DNA from: Hypericibacter sp963696655
GTDB lineage: Bacteria; Pseudomonadota; Alphaproteobacteria; Dongiales; Dongiaceae
Reading direction: 5' to 3'
DNA length: 37,218 bases
Assembly (NCBI GenBank): GCA_963696655.1
Contig: CAVOLB010000061.1
Coordinates: 1-37,218, forward strand
Made by a program: the position numbers and the translations under genes. This document shows positions 1-8,661 of this stretch, in pieces; position 1 is the stretch's first letter, and each line of letters opens with the position of its first letter. The notes beneath the pieces are model-generated. The model saw nothing but the letters and a program-made list of their open reading frames with translations, was not told the DNA's origin and ran no database searches.

Positions 1-735
1 TAATCATCCAGACAAGAATTACCGGTGGGTTTTAATACCCAGCAACCCAAAATTAGCCACGGTTTGACACATGCCCACCATTTTTATACTTGGCGTAATT
101 TATGGGTTTTGGCTAAATTTGCCAATGAAAGCAACTATTCATCTATGAAGTTTGTGATCAGTAGTTCAAATATTAATATATCAAAATTGTATCGCTATCG
201 CGCTAATGGCAAAGGTGGAAATGTTTCTGGAACTCTGTACCTTCCTTCCACGCCACAAGAAAATAATGCTATTGATGTTTTGAAACGGAAAATAAATGAT
301 ATTTCTGATTCGCTTAGTTTTCATTTTGAAAAATCTTCTGTAAATTGCGCAAGTTCTAGCCAAATGCAAAACTTCGTTTCTGGGAAAGTCGACTACATTT
401 TTGTTGATCCACCCTTTGGTGGGAATTTGATGTATTCAGAGTTGAATTTCCTTTGGGAAACCTGGTTACAGGTGTATACCAATAACAAACCCGAAGCGAT
501 CATGAATAAAATCCAACGCAAAGGATTAGTTGAATATCAGGGATTGATGCAAGAATGCTTTGATGAGTTCCATCGCATACTAAAAGCTGGACGTTGGATT
601 ACTATAGAATTTCACAATTCGCAAAACTCGGTCTGGAATGCTATCCAGGAAGCTTTGCAGCGAGCAGGGTTTGTGATTGCCGATGTACGAATATTGGATA
701 AACAGCAGGAAACGTTCAAGCAAGCAACCACGACC
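1..735 (+). CDS. DUF1156-type DNA methyltransferase, C-terminal part, cut at the right by a sequence join
   Basis: The visible protein carries a DPPF motif followed by GGNLMYSELNFLWE (about residues 128-144 counted from the GTG at 25). This is the catalytic DPPY-type motif of amino-methyltransferases and fits the large adenine-specific DNA methylases of the DUF1156/COG1743 kind. Later stretches such as RKGLVEY, LKAGRWITIEFHNS and VWNAIQEALQRAGF are typical of the same family. Homology-like sequence continues left of the GTG (RQELPVG), so the true gene starts outside the window, yet an in-frame TAA lies at bases 1-3; edge error or pseudogene cannot be told apart. After KQQETFKQATT (about base 730) the family sequence stops and the frame runs antisense through an ABC permease. 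Base composition is far more AT-rich than everything to the right. Such methylases occur in anti-phage gene clusters, but no partner gene is visible here. Confidence 0.75.
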
Positions 736-738
736 ATG
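725..738. other. Left sequence join (foreign DNA fused inside two genes)
   Basis: Within a few bases the sequence changes from AT-rich plus-strand methylase coding to GC-rich minus-strand permease coding. The methylase loses its C-terminus and the permease loses its C-terminal third. No inverted repeat, insertion sequence or integrase is seen at the point. The overlap around gcaaccacgacc would suit either gene, so the exact base cannot be fixed. Confidence 0.8.
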
Positions 739-1340
739 ACGGTGGCGGCGGCCACGGCGATCGACGGACCGTTGGGCGCCCAATCGCCGAAGATCGAGCC
801 GTCGCCGACGAAATCCCAGAGATCCGAGGAAGCCATCGAGGTCTGGATCTGGGTGTTGTAGTCGATCACCAGGATATCGAAGCCGGCACGCCCGATGATC
901 AGGGTGACCAGCGTGGTCAGGAAGGCGCGCAGCCGCATATAGCCGACCAGATAGCCATTGATGCAGCCGAAGATCAGGCCGGTCAGCATGGCGGCGAGGA
1001 AGGCCACCCAGACCGGCTGGTTCCAGACGAAGAAGCAGCCGACCGCGGCGAAATTGGCGAGGGCGAAGATCGAGCCCACGGAAAGATCGATCCCGCCGCC
1101 CAGCACGACGATCGTGAGCCCGACAACGACGATGGAAAACTCGCCGAGCTGGCGCGTGGAATCGCTCAAGGAGGATGGCAGGAAGAAACCGGGAATGGCG
1201 GTGCCGAAGGCGACGATGGTCACGACCAGCGCGACGAACGGAATCGCATTGTCGGTCCAGCGCTTGGTCAGGATCTCGCCGATCAGGTGATCGGGGATAT
1301 AATTATAGCGCAGGCGCAGCGCCCGCTCTCGCAAGGTCAT
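733..1340 (-). CDS. Sugar-type ABC transporter permease (RbsC family), 3' end missing
   Basis: Inner-membrane permease of a carbohydrate uptake ABC importer. About 200 residues remain: a short charged N-terminus, then hydrophobic segments. The segment GLTIVVLGGGIDLSVGSIFA is the hallmark of the RbsC/BPD_transp_2 permease family, followed by NGYLVGYMRLRAFLTTLVTL. Real coding ends at about residue 200 (VAAATVMVVVA); the residues after it are antisense of the methylase. Family members are usually about 330 residues, so roughly the last third is lost at the join. It is the third gene of a permease, binding protein, permease run; the expected ATPase gene would lie beyond the join. The ATG at 1340 has a weak GGATCGG upstream. 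Confidence 0.85.
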
Positions 1341-1363
1341 GAGCCGATCCGGTTGAGGAAAGC

Positions 1364-1393
1364 GGGAGCGGCCGGCCTGTCCCGGCCGCTCCC
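1364..1393 (-). terminator. Intercistronic stem-loop behind the binding-protein gene
   Basis: A perfect 12-bp inverted repeat (GGGAGCGGCCGG at 1364-1375, CCGGCCGCTCCC at 1382-1393) with a 6-base loop lies between the stop of the binding-protein gene and the next permease. No T-run follows on the minus strand, so it is more likely an mRNA-stabilising or attenuating hairpin than a full terminator. Such hairpins commonly let the binding protein be made in excess over the membrane parts. Confidence 0.65.
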
Positions 1394-1408
1394 TTTATCG
1401 AAGAGGCG

Positions 1409-2428
1409 TCAGTACTGCCCGGCCTGCAGGGCCTTGACGTCCCAGCAGGTGCTCGGCTTCAGGTCGGCCTTCGTGGTCGCCTTTTCCAAGGTGTAGATGT
1501 AGGTCTTGGAGGTTCCCGCCGGCTGGCCGCTCTGCAGCAGGAACTTGATGATCGCGTTCATGTCGCGCGACTGGTTGGCCAGATCGGTCATGACGACGGC
1601 CCCGAAGGTTCCGTCCTCGAGCGCCTTGCAGTCGACCATCTCGCCGCCGCCGGTCGTGACCAGGAACACCTTGCCGTCGAGCTTGGCGTCATGGATCGCG
1701 GCCGACGCGCCCGTCGCGTCGCCGTCCCAGAAGTCGATGATGGCGCAGATATCTGGATTCTGCTGCAGCATGGTCGTGGTGACGTTGCGCGACGTGGTCG
1801 GATCCCAGTTCGAGAACGGCTTCGCGACCACCTTGAAGTCCGGATGCTTCTCCAGCACCTTCATGATGCCGTTATACTGATAGATCGAAGAGGCGTTGGC
1901 GGCATCGCCCTGCACCAGGCCGATCTTCTTCGAGGAATTCTCGCCGCAGCCCTTGACGGCCGCTTCGGCCTCGAGCTGGCCCAGCCGGTCCCAGTCACTG
2001 CCGACGAAGGCATCGGCCGGATAGTTCATCGGGTTGTCGACCAGCACCACATAGATCCCATCCTTCTGCGCCTTCTTCAGCAGCTTGGAATAGGAATTGA
2101 GGTCGGGCGAGTGGACCACGAGCACGTCCGGCTTCTGGCTGCCGGAGATCAGGTCCGTGATGGCCTGCGCGCCGGCGCTGGTATCCCAGTTCGGGTCGCG
2201 GGTCTCGAAGGTCCCGCCCCAGCCCTCGACTTCGCGCTTCAGATAGGCGGCCCAGCCCTGGGCCAGGTCGAAGCCCATCGCCATCGGCACCAGCACGACG
2301 CGTTTGCCCTGCAGGGCCTTCGAGTAAGCGGCCGGCCCCGGATCTTCCTGGGCCTTGGCTGCGGTATTCAGGGCTACCGTACCCAGCAGCGTCAGGGCGA
2401 CGGCTGTCAGCATTCCCTTGAGTTTCAT
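1409..2428 (-). CDS. Sugar ABC transporter periplasmic substrate-binding protein
   Basis: The 339-residue protein begins with a clear signal peptide (MKLKG, hydrophobic core, cleavage near AKA-QE at about residue 26), so it acts in the periplasm. The mature part has the two-lobed Peripla_BP_4 (RbsB-like) pattern: KRVVLVPMAMGFDLAQGW, PDVLVVHSPD, YVVLVDNP, IGLVQGDAANASS, and ICAIIDFWDGDATGA. It would deliver its ligand to the two permeases on either side. The substrate cannot be told from sequence; a monosaccharide or polyol is the family norm. A good ribosome site (GGAAAGGGAG) lies upstream of the ATG at 2428. A strong hairpin follows the stop codon. Confidence 0.88.
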   Translation of the reverse strand: MKLKGMLTAVALTLLGTVALNTAAKAQEDPGPAAYSKALQGKRVVLVPMAMGFDLAQGWAAYLKREVEGWGGTFETRDPNWDTSAGAQAITDLISGSQKPDVLVVHSPDLNSYSKLLKKAQKDGIYVVLVDNPMNYPADAFVGSDWDRLGQLEAEAAVKGCGENSSKKIGLVQGDAANASSIYQYNGIMKVLEKHPDFKVVAKPFSNWDPTTSRNVTTTMLQQNPDICAIIDFWDGDATGASAAIHDAKLDGKVFLVTTGGGEMVDCKALEDGTFGAVVMTDLANQSRDMNAIIKFLLQSGQPAGTSKTYIYTLEKATTKADLKPSTCWDVKALQAGQY

Positions 2429-2473
2429 GATGCACTCCCTTTCCTGTCAGATGATCTCTTGTGCGTGCCCGCT

Positions 2474-3475
2474 TCAGATGTCGCCTTGCTGCGCCGTTTG
2501 CTCGTCGCGTGGATTCAGCAGGCTGTCCACGATGATGGCGATCAGCAGGATCGTCGATTTGATGAGGTTCTGATAGACGTTGGAGAAGTCCAGGATGGTC
2601 ATGGCGTTCTGCAGGATGCCGATCAGCAGGGCGCCGACAATGACATTGCGCATGCCGCCCTTGCCGCCGGAAAGCCCGATGCCGCCGATCACCACCACCA
2701 GAATCACGTCATAGAGCAGGGTCGAATTGACCACGCGGACATTGATGCTGTGGAGGCTGGAGGCTGTGAGGATGCCTGCGGAGAACGCGATCAGGGCGGA
2801 GATCACGTAGCGCAGCACGGTCATCGGCCGGACCGGGATGCCCATATTGCGCGCCGCCAGAAAATTGTCGCCCATAAGATAGACGTAGCGGCCCCACTTG
2901 GTGAAGCGCAGGAACAGGAACGCCAGGAAGGCGGCCCCAGAGAAGATGAACACCTCGACCGGGATCTCCCCCAGATGGATCTGAGCGAACTGGTCAATCC
3001 GGCTCGGGATCTGTCCGAGCTCGTTGATCCAGTTGCCCGCCGGCACCGGGGTCGCGTCCTGCGCGATCAGTTGCGAGCGGCAGAACCCGTAGACGAAGGC
3101 GCCGCTGGCCAGGGTCGCGAAGATCGCCGGCACATCGGCATAGGCCACCATGAAACCGTTGATGAGGCCGATGGCGACGACGCCGGCGAGGGCCAGGGCC
3201 AGGGCCTCGCCGCCGGAAACGCCGTTCTGCAGCATCTGCAGGTACCAGGCGACCGACATCGCCATGATCGCAACGGCCGAGAGGTCGATGCCGCGCCCGA
3301 TGATCACGATTCCCATGCCGACCGCGAGGATGCCCAGCACGCTGACGCTGCGCACGATGGCGATCAGATTGTCGGCCTGGAGAAAGCCCCCGAGCGTGAT
3401 CGAGCAGGCGACGAAGATCGCCAGCGCCAGCGCAAAGACGATCCGCTCCTGAGACAGGTTCTTGAAGAAATTCAC
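2474..3475 (-). CDS. Sugar-type ABC transporter permease (RbsC family), first gene of the run
   Basis: Inner-membrane permease with about eight to ten hydrophobic segments and the family signature VGMGIVIIGRGIDLSAVAIMA, then NGFMVAYADVPAIFATLAS and VVVIGGIGLSGGKGGMRN. I chose the GTG at 3475, giving VNFFKNLSQERIVFALAL and 333 residues, the normal family length. The open frame continues to 3610, but those 45 residues are Pro/Arg/Cys-rich and unlike a permease N-terminus. No strong ribosome site is visible for either start. Having two distinct permeases around one binding protein implies a heterodimeric channel. Confidence 0.85.
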   Translation of the reverse strand: MNFFKNLSQERIVFALALAIFVACSITLGGFLQADNLIAIVRSVSVLGILAVGMGIVIIGRGIDLSAVAIMAMSVAWYLQMLQNGVSGGEALALALAGVVAIGLINGFMVAYADVPAIFATLASGAFVYGFCRSQLIAQDATPVPAGNWINELGQIPSRIDQFAQIHLGEIPVEVFIFSGAAFLAFLFLRFTKWGRYVYLMGDNFLAARNMGIPVRPMTVLRYVISALIAFSAGILTASSLHSINVRVVNSTLLYDVILVVVIGGIGLSGGKGGMRNVIVGALLIGILQNAMTILDFSNVYQNLIKSTILLIAIIVDSLLNPRDEQTAQQGDI

Positions 3476-3756
3476 TCGCGCCAAAGCTGTCGACCCTGCT
3501 TCCCTGTTTCGGCCGGGGGACCGTTGTCTCCTGGGTCCAGACACGCCATTGCAGATCAGGCGACAGCAATAGCGGGATACTGGGCCAAGCCCCCTCGGCG
3601 AGACCGGCAAGGATGTTAGTAGAGGACTTTGGCCGGCGCCAGCGTCAGCACCGACAGACCCCCGGGATTTCCAGGGGTTAGACGCGACTTTGGGCCCAAT
3701 CCGGTGAGACCGGTTCCGGCCGGCGGTTCGGCCTCACCGGCGCGTCCTGCGAAAGG
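3476..3756. other. Intergenic region upstream of the sugar ABC operon
   Basis: It holds the presumed promoter of the sugar transporter run and the 3' side of the tartrate-dehydrogenase gene. An 8-bp inverted repeat, CCGGTGAG (3701-3708) with CTCACCGG (3733-3740), lies about 17 bases past the stop of the dehydrogenase gene. It has no T-run; a Rho-type end or regulator site are both possible. No convincing promoter boxes were recognised. Confidence 0.4.
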
Positions 3757-4827
3757 TCAGGCCCTCTCCACCACCCGTGCCACCGCCTCCCCCATCTCCC
3801 GGGTCGAGGCCTTGCCGCCCATGTCGGGCGTGAGGTTGTTGCTGGCGGCCAGGACGGAGGCGAAGGCGCGCTCGACCGCGGCGGCCGCCTCGGCATGGCC
3901 CAGATGCGCCAGCATCATGGCGCCCGACCAGATCTGGCCGATCGGATTGGCGATGCCCTTGCCCGCGATGTCGGGCGCCGAGCCGTGGACCGGCTCGAAC
4001 ATCGAGGGATGCTCGCGTTCCGGATTGAGGTTGGCCGAGGGCGCGATGCCGATCGTGCCCGCGATCGCCGGCCCCAGGTCGGACAGGATGTCGCCGAAGA
4101 GATTGCTGCCCACCACCACGTCGAAGCGCTGCGGATTGCGCACGAAATGCGCCGTCAGAATATCGACATGGTACTGGTCGGCGCGGATCTCTGGATAATT
4201 CTTGGCCATCGCCGCGAAACGCTCGTCCCAGAAGGGCATCGTATGGATGATGCCGTTCGACTTGGTGGCGGAGGTCACATGCCTGGCCGGGCGGGTCCGG
4301 GCGAGCTCGAAGGCGTAGCGCAGGATCCGGTCCACGCCATGGCGGGTGAAGACGCTTTCCTGCATCGCCATTTCGCGGTCGGTACCGGCGAAGAGACGGC
4401 CGCCGATCTCCGAATATTCGCCTTCGTTGTTCTCGCGCACGATCCAGAAATCGACGTCGCCGGGCTTCACGTCGGCCAGCGGCGAGCGCACGCCCTGGAG
4501 CAGCTTCACGGGGCGCAGATTTACATATTGCTGGAAGGTCCGGCGGATCGGGATCAGCAGGCCCCAGAGCGAGATGTGGTCGGGCACGCCGGGAAAGCCG
4601 ACGGCCCCCAGGAAGATCGCGTCATGCTTCGCGATCCGCTGGAGCCCGTCCTCCGGCATCATGCGGCCGGTCTTGCGATAGGTCTCGCAAGACCAGTCGA
4701 AATGATCCCACTGGAACTCGATCCCGAAACGGCGACCTGCCGCGTCGAGCACGCGGATCCCTTCCGGCACGACTTCCTTGCCGATGCCGTCGCCCGGAAT
4801 GACGGCGATGCGATGCTTGGTCTTCAT
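3757..4827 (-). CDS. ttuC: Tartrate dehydrogenase/decarboxylase (D-malate dehydrogenase-like)
   Basis: The 356-residue protein belongs to the isocitrate/isopropylmalate dehydrogenase family: N-terminal IAVIPGDGIGKEVVPEG, the substrate and metal region DFWIVRENNEGEYSEIGG, and C-terminal GSNLFGDILSDLGPAIAGTIG and FEPVHGSAPDIAGKGIANP. The ENNEGEYSEIGGR pattern is that of tartrate dehydrogenases and D-malate dehydrogenases rather than LeuB. These cytosolic enzymes use NAD and a divalent metal to oxidise tartrate, meso-tartrate or D-malate, with decarboxylation in some cases; the exact substrate is not decidable here. Its ATG overlaps the stop of the aminotransferase gene (ATGA at 4824-4827), so the two are translationally coupled. 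Confidence 0.85.
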   Translation of the reverse strand: MKTKHRIAVIPGDGIGKEVVPEGIRVLDAAGRRFGIEFQWDHFDWSCETYRKTGRMMPEDGLQRIAKHDAIFLGAVGFPGVPDHISLWGLLIPIRRTFQQYVNLRPVKLLQGVRSPLADVKPGDVDFWIVRENNEGEYSEIGGRLFAGTDREMAMQESVFTRHGVDRILRYAFELARTRPARHVTSATKSNGIIHTMPFWDERFAAMAKNYPEIRADQYHVDILTAHFVRNPQRFDVVVGSNLFGDILSDLGPAIAGTIGIAPSANLNPEREHPSMFEPVHGSAPDIAGKGIANPIGQIWSGAMMLAHLGHAEAAAAVERAFASVLAASNNLTPDMGGKASTREMGEAVARVVERA

Positions 4828-6200
4828 CCCTGCTGACGGATCCAGGCTTGCGCGTCGTCGAGCGTCTTGCGGAAGCGGCTGATCATCTCCCCGATCTGCG
4901 CCGCGTCGATGATGAGCGGCGGGCAGAAGGCGATGCTGTCGCCGATGGCCCGGACGATGAGCCCGTGATCATGGGCGCGCTCGAAGACCCAGTTCCCCAC
5001 CTTGCCGATCGGATCGAACGGCTTCTTGGTCGCCTTGTCCGCCACCAGCTCGACCGCGGCGATGAGCCCCATGCCGCGCACCTCGCCCACCAGCGGATGA
5101 TCGCCGAGCTTCCGCAATCCGTCCTGCAGGACCGGCGCCATGGCCGCCGCGTTCTGGATCAGCTTGCGCTCCTCGATGATGTTGAGATTCTCCATCGCGA
5201 CCGCGAGCACGACCGGATGGGCGCTGGCGGTGAAGCCATGGCCGAAGACGCCGATCTTGTTCGTGTTGTCGGCGACGGCCTGATAGATCTGATCGGTGAA
5301 CAGGACGGCCGCCAGCGGCTGGTAGGACGAGGTGATCGCCTTCGACAGCACCAGCATGTCCGGCTTGATGTTGAAGGTTTCGCAGGCGAAGGTCTTGCCG
5401 GTGCGCCCGAAGCCGTTGATGACCTCGTCGGCGATGATCAGCAGGTCGTATTTGCGGCAGACCTTCTGGATCTTCTCCCAATAGGTCTTGGGCGGCACGA
5501 TGACGCCGCCGGCCCCCATCAGGGGCTCGCCAATGAAGGCCGCCACGGTATCCGGCCCTTCGCGCAGGATCAGATCCTCGAGATCCTGCGCCATGCGGGT
5601 CGCGAAATCCTCCTCGCTCTCGCCGTCGCGCCCGAAGCGGTAGTAATGCGGGCAGGAGGTGTGGAGGATGTTGGCGATCGGCAGATCGAAATCGCGGTGA
5701 TTGAGCGGCAGCCCGGTCAGGCTGCCCGCGCCGATGGTGATGCCGTGATAGGCCTTGATGCGCGAGATGATCTTCTTCTTGTTCGGGCGGCCGATGGCGT
5801 TGTTGTAGTACCAGACCAGCTTGACGGCCGTGTCGTTCGCCTCGGAGCCGGAGTTCGTATAGAAGACCTTCGACATCTTGACGGGCGCCATCTTGACGAG
5901 GCGTTCCGAGAGCTCGATGCCCGGCATATGCGATTTGTGGCTGAAGGAATGGTAATAGGGCAGCTTCTCCATCTGGGCCGCCGCCGCCTTCGCCAGGCGC
6001 GGCTCGCCGAACCCTATCGCCACGCTCCAGAGGCCGGCCAGTGCCTCGATATATTCCCGGCCCTGGTCGTCATAGACATAGATGCCCTTGCCGCGCTCGA
6101 TGATGCGCGGGCCGACCTGCTCATGCCGGCGCGCATTCGTCACCGGATGGAAGAAATAGGCGATGTCGCGGGCGGCGGGTGAATTCGGGATGGTGTCCAT
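4824..6200 (-). CDS. Class III aminotransferase (aspartate aminotransferase superfamily, omega-amine type)
   Basis: PLP-dependent fold type I enzyme of 458 residues when started at the ATG at 6200 (MDTIPNS). Seen motifs: EALAGLWSVAIGFGEP (about 52-67), TNSGSEANDTAVKL (115-128), IADEVINGFGRTGK with the PLP-binding Asp258, and the Schiff-base Lys287 in VLSKAITSSYQP. The layout matches putrescine-, taurine-, or beta-alanine:pyruvate aminotransferases of about 455 residues. It would move an amino group from an omega-amino compound to pyruvate or another keto acid in the cytosol. The frame stays open to 6425, but that extra stretch is not family-like. No good ribosome site is visible before 6200. 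The coupled dehydrogenase downstream suggests a catabolic pair. Confidence 0.85.
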   Translation of the reverse strand: MDTIPNSPAARDIAYFFHPVTNARRHEQVGPRIIERGKGIYVYDDQGREYIEALAGLWSVAIGFGEPRLAKAAAAQMEKLPYYHSFSHKSHMPGIELSERLVKMAPVKMSKVFYTNSGSEANDTAVKLVWYYNNAIGRPNKKKIISRIKAYHGITIGAGSLTGLPLNHRDFDLPIANILHTSCPHYYRFGRDGESEEDFATRMAQDLEDLILREGPDTVAAFIGEPLMGAGGVIVPPKTYWEKIQKVCRKYDLLIIADEVINGFGRTGKTFACETFNIKPDMLVLSKAITSSYQPLAAVLFTDQIYQAVADNTNKIGVFGHGFTASAHPVVLAVAMENLNIIEERKLIQNAAAMAPVLQDGLRKLGDHPLVGEVRGMGLIAAVELVADKATKKPFDPIGKVGNWVFERAHDHGLIVRAIGDSIAFCPPLIIDAAQIGEMISRFRKTLDDAQAWIRQQG

Positions 6201-6575
6201 TCGGGAGGATCCAGTTCGAGTTTGAGGAGAGTCGGGCTTTCGAGGGTCCGGGAGGACCGCGTCGGCGTGGGTCCAGGCTATCAGGGGCAGGACGCCATTC
6301 AAACCGCCGCTACAGGGGTCCCCCGAGGGCGCTTGGGCATCGGAACCGTCGCAATCTGTATATCCCGCGCCGCCGCCCGGGACCAGTTTCGCGTGGCTCA
6401 GAATCCGCCGAGGTTCACTCTCCATGGGCCGCGGCGTAACGGGCGCGCGGAACCGCGGGCGGGCGGCGGCGGCTTTTGCGCGGTCGGAGGGCCTCCCGCC
6501 CTGCCGGAAGCTCGCCTATAATCCCGGCGCCACCGAGACGAGCGGCGCCCGAGAAAGGACCGAAGGACCGAACCG
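6201..6575. other. Divergent intergenic region
   Basis: About 375 GC-rich bases between the minus-strand aminotransferase and the plus-strand cysteine hydrolase. It must hold both promoters. I see no clear -35/-10 pair, no operator palindrome, and no credible small gene; open frames here have the composition of non-coding GC-rich DNA. A short tandem of aggaccga lies just before the hydrolase start and supplies its ribosome site. Confidence 0.4.
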
Positions 6576-7286
6576 ATGCCTTATGTGATCCGCCCCGACA
6601 GCCCCGAAGCCATGGGGCCCCGCTATCGCGAGCGCGCCATCGTCCCCGCCCGTACCGCGCTGCTGAGCGTCGACATGCAGAATGCCGACTGCGCCGCCAG
6701 GGTCCGGCATCGTCCGCTGGAGCCGACGCCGAAGAACGACGGCTATCGCTATTTCTATGACCGGTTGGAAAAGATGGTGATCCCGAACCAGCGGCGGCTC
6801 CAGGCCGCAACCCGCAAGATGGGCATCGAGAACATCTATATCGTGATCGAGAGCCTGACCCGGGACGGCCGCGACCGCGGCATCGATCACAAGGCCTCGC
6901 AGATGCATTATCCGCGCGGATCCTGGGAGGCCGCCGTGATCGACGAGGTGGCGCCCGAGGAGGACGATATCGTCATCCGCAAGACCGCCTCGGGGCCCTT
7001 CGGCACCACCAACCTCGACTATCTGCTGCGCAATATGGGGTTCGACCAGATCATCGTGTTCGGCGTGCTCAGCGACCAATGCGTCGAGAACACGGTGCGG
7101 GTCGGCGGCGATCTCGGCTACCTGGTGACGCTGGTGACCGATTGCTGCGCCACCTACAGCCAGGAGCGCCAGGATTTCTCCGAGCGCGCGATCAAGGGCT
7201 ATTGCCGGCAGCGCACCACCGACCAGCTCATCGCGGAACTGGCCGACATTGCCAAAAGCGGTCCGGGCTCCCTGACCGCAGCGTGA
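6576..7286 (+). CDS. Isochorismatase-family cysteine hydrolase
   Basis: The 236-residue protein has the catalytic triad of the family: Asp33 in LLSVDMQN, Lys136 in IVIRKTASGPFGTTNLDYLL, and Cys169 in GVLSDQCVENTVR. The C-x-x-x-T-V-R context after the Cys is standard. Members hydrolyse amides and carbamoyl compounds such as nicotinamide, N-carbamoylsarcosine, ureidoacrylate or biuret. The long N-terminus with YRERAIVPARTALL and the ASQMHYPRGSWEA loop resemble the ureidoacrylate/biuret-type branch, but the substrate is not settled. It is the only plus-strand metabolic gene in the main segment and is divergent from the aminotransferase. AAGGACCGAACCG provides the ribosome site. Confidence 0.85.
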   Translation: MPYVIRPDSPEAMGPRYRERAIVPARTALLSVDMQNADCAARVRHRPLEPTPKNDGYRYFYDRLEKMVIPNQRRLQAATRKMGIENIYIVIESLTRDGRDRGIDHKASQMHYPRGSWEAAVIDEVAPEEDDIVIRKTASGPFGTTNLDYLLRNMGFDQIIVFGVLSDQCVENTVRVGGDLGYLVTLVTDCCATYSQERQDFSERAIKGYCRQRTTDQLIAELADIAKSGPGSLTAA

Positions 7287-7727
7287 TGCCGGTCGGACGT
7301 CAACGCTTCTAATCTCTACCAGGCCAGATAGATGGCCACATGCGCCGGCCGCCCCGACGAGTCGAAATCGACGATTTCCGCGCGCAGGTGAAAATCGTTG
7401 GGCGCCAGCTCCTTCTGGTAGAATTTGTAGGCCCGCTCCGCCCAGCCTTGAAGCGATTTGGGCCAATCGGGCTCGGCATTGTTGATGGCACGTCCGCTAT
7501 CGGTGCAATAGGTCGCCGGAAACTCCATGATCTTGACAGAGGTCATGCCCATCTCCGCGGCGCGTTGCAATGCGGTATTGACGCGGTTGTGAACCTCCGG
7601 ATGCAGATCCTTCTGCATGAAGTCTTCGCGAAGCTCGCGTTCGGCATTGGCGAGCACGTCGCTTCGGCTCAGGGCCTCCTTGGCCTTGGCCATCTCCGCG
7701 TCTTCGGTGATCTTGCGAAGGTCCTTA

Positions 7728-8661
7728 GAGTTCTGAACTCATAAAGCTGTTGCGCCTTTCAAGGTCTCGCCAAGCGTCGCGTGAGACGACGGATGTGGGC
7801 GACGAGGATCCAGGCCACGGCGCTTTCGATGGTGGCTTCGAAGTCCTTGGCGAGGCGGCGACATCGGCCGAGCCAGGCGAAGGTGCGTTCGACCACCCAT
7901 CGGCGAGGCAGCAACTCGAAGCCCTTGGCGGCGTCGGAGCGCTTGATGATTTCGAAGGTCCATTGACCAAGCGCGGCCATGGCGTCGCGTAGCTTGTCGC
8001 CACCATAGCCGCCATCGGCGAACACATGGCGCAGCCACGGGTAGAGAGAGCGGATCGACATCAGCACGTCGGGCGCGCCATCGCGATCCTGGATATCCGC
8101 AGCGTGAACCTGCACCCCGACCAGGCAGCCCTCGGTATCGGTGACGATATGGCGTTTGCGGCCTTTGATCTTCTTGGCGGCATCGAAGCCTCGTGGCCCG
8201 CCACACTCGGTGCTCTTCACAGACTGGCTGTCGATCACCCCCGCCGTGGGGCTGGCCTCTCGCCCGACCCTCTCGCGCAGGGCCGTGACCAGCATGTGGT
8301 TGATGTGCGCCAGTAAGCCTTTGTGCGACCAGGCGTAGAAGTAGCTCTGCACCGTCGAGTAGGGCGGGAACTCCTTGGGGATCGCGCGCCATTGGCAGCC
8401 GGTCGAAGCCATGTACAGGATCGCCTCCACCACCGAGCGCAGATTTGTCTTTCTCGGCCGCCCCAGTTTGGAAGCCATCGGCATCAAGGGCGCGATCAAC
8501 GCCCATTCCGCATTCGTCAGGTCGCTTGCGTATCGCAAGGCATCGCGCCGATAGTGCGGTCGGGTGGTTTCAGTCCAGGCCATCGTGATCTCCATTGAGA
8601 TTCGCAACCCAACGGAATCACAACCGATTGAAATCACCCAACTCCTTTTTCAGTCAGCCTC
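7728..8661 (-). mobile_element. IS5-family insertion sequence, 934 bp, inside a gene
   Basis: Ends were set from imperfect inverted repeats: the left end reads GAGTTCTGAACTCATAAAGC and the right end, reverse-complemented, reads GAGGCTGACTGAAAAAGGAG; they align with one gap. The flanking triplets are TTA (7725-7727) and TGA (8662-8664). Both fit the TNA target of IS1031/IS427-like elements but are not identical, so one copy has probably mutated. A single transposase gene fills the element. Removing it restores the reading frame of the host gene, which supports the borders. Confidence 0.75.
7759..8583 (-). CDS. IS5-family DDE transposase
   Basis: A 274-residue transposase with an N-terminal IS5-type domain (LTNAEWALIAPLMP, GRPRKTNLRSVVEAILYM, GCQWRAIPKEFPP) and a DDE catalytic core: Asp118 in VIDSQSVKS, Asp190 in HVFADGGYGGDK, and Glu232 in RRWVVERTFAWLGR. 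All three acidic residues are present and the frame is uninterrupted, so it looks functional. I chose the ATG at 8583 because GGAG lies seven bases ahead; ATGs at 8595 and 8637 are also in frame. The gene has the same orientation as the interrupted gene. Confidence 0.9.
   Translation of the reverse strand: MAWTETTRPHYRRDALRYASDLTNAEWALIAPLMPMASKLGRPRKTNLRSVVEAILYMASTGCQWRAIPKEFPPYSTVQSYFYAWSHKGLLAHINHMLVTALRERVGREASPTAGVIDSQSVKSTECGGPRGFDAAKKIKGRKRHIVTDTEGCLVGVQVHAADIQDRDGAPDVLMSIRSLYPWLRHVFADGGYGGDKLRDAMAALGQWTFEIIKRSDAAKGFELLPRRWVVERTFAWLGRCRRLAKDFEATIESAVAWILVAHIRRLTRRLARP

Noticed and set aside
1691..3619. A 642-residue plus-strand open frame opposite the sugar ABC genes
   Set aside because: Shadow frame of the permease and binding-protein genes; composition is typical of antisense GC-rich coding.
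3701..3740. Rho-independent terminator behind the tartrate dehydrogenase gene
   Set aside because: An 8-bp inverted repeat exists but its loop is long and no T-run follows, so it is kept only as a note in the intergenic entry.
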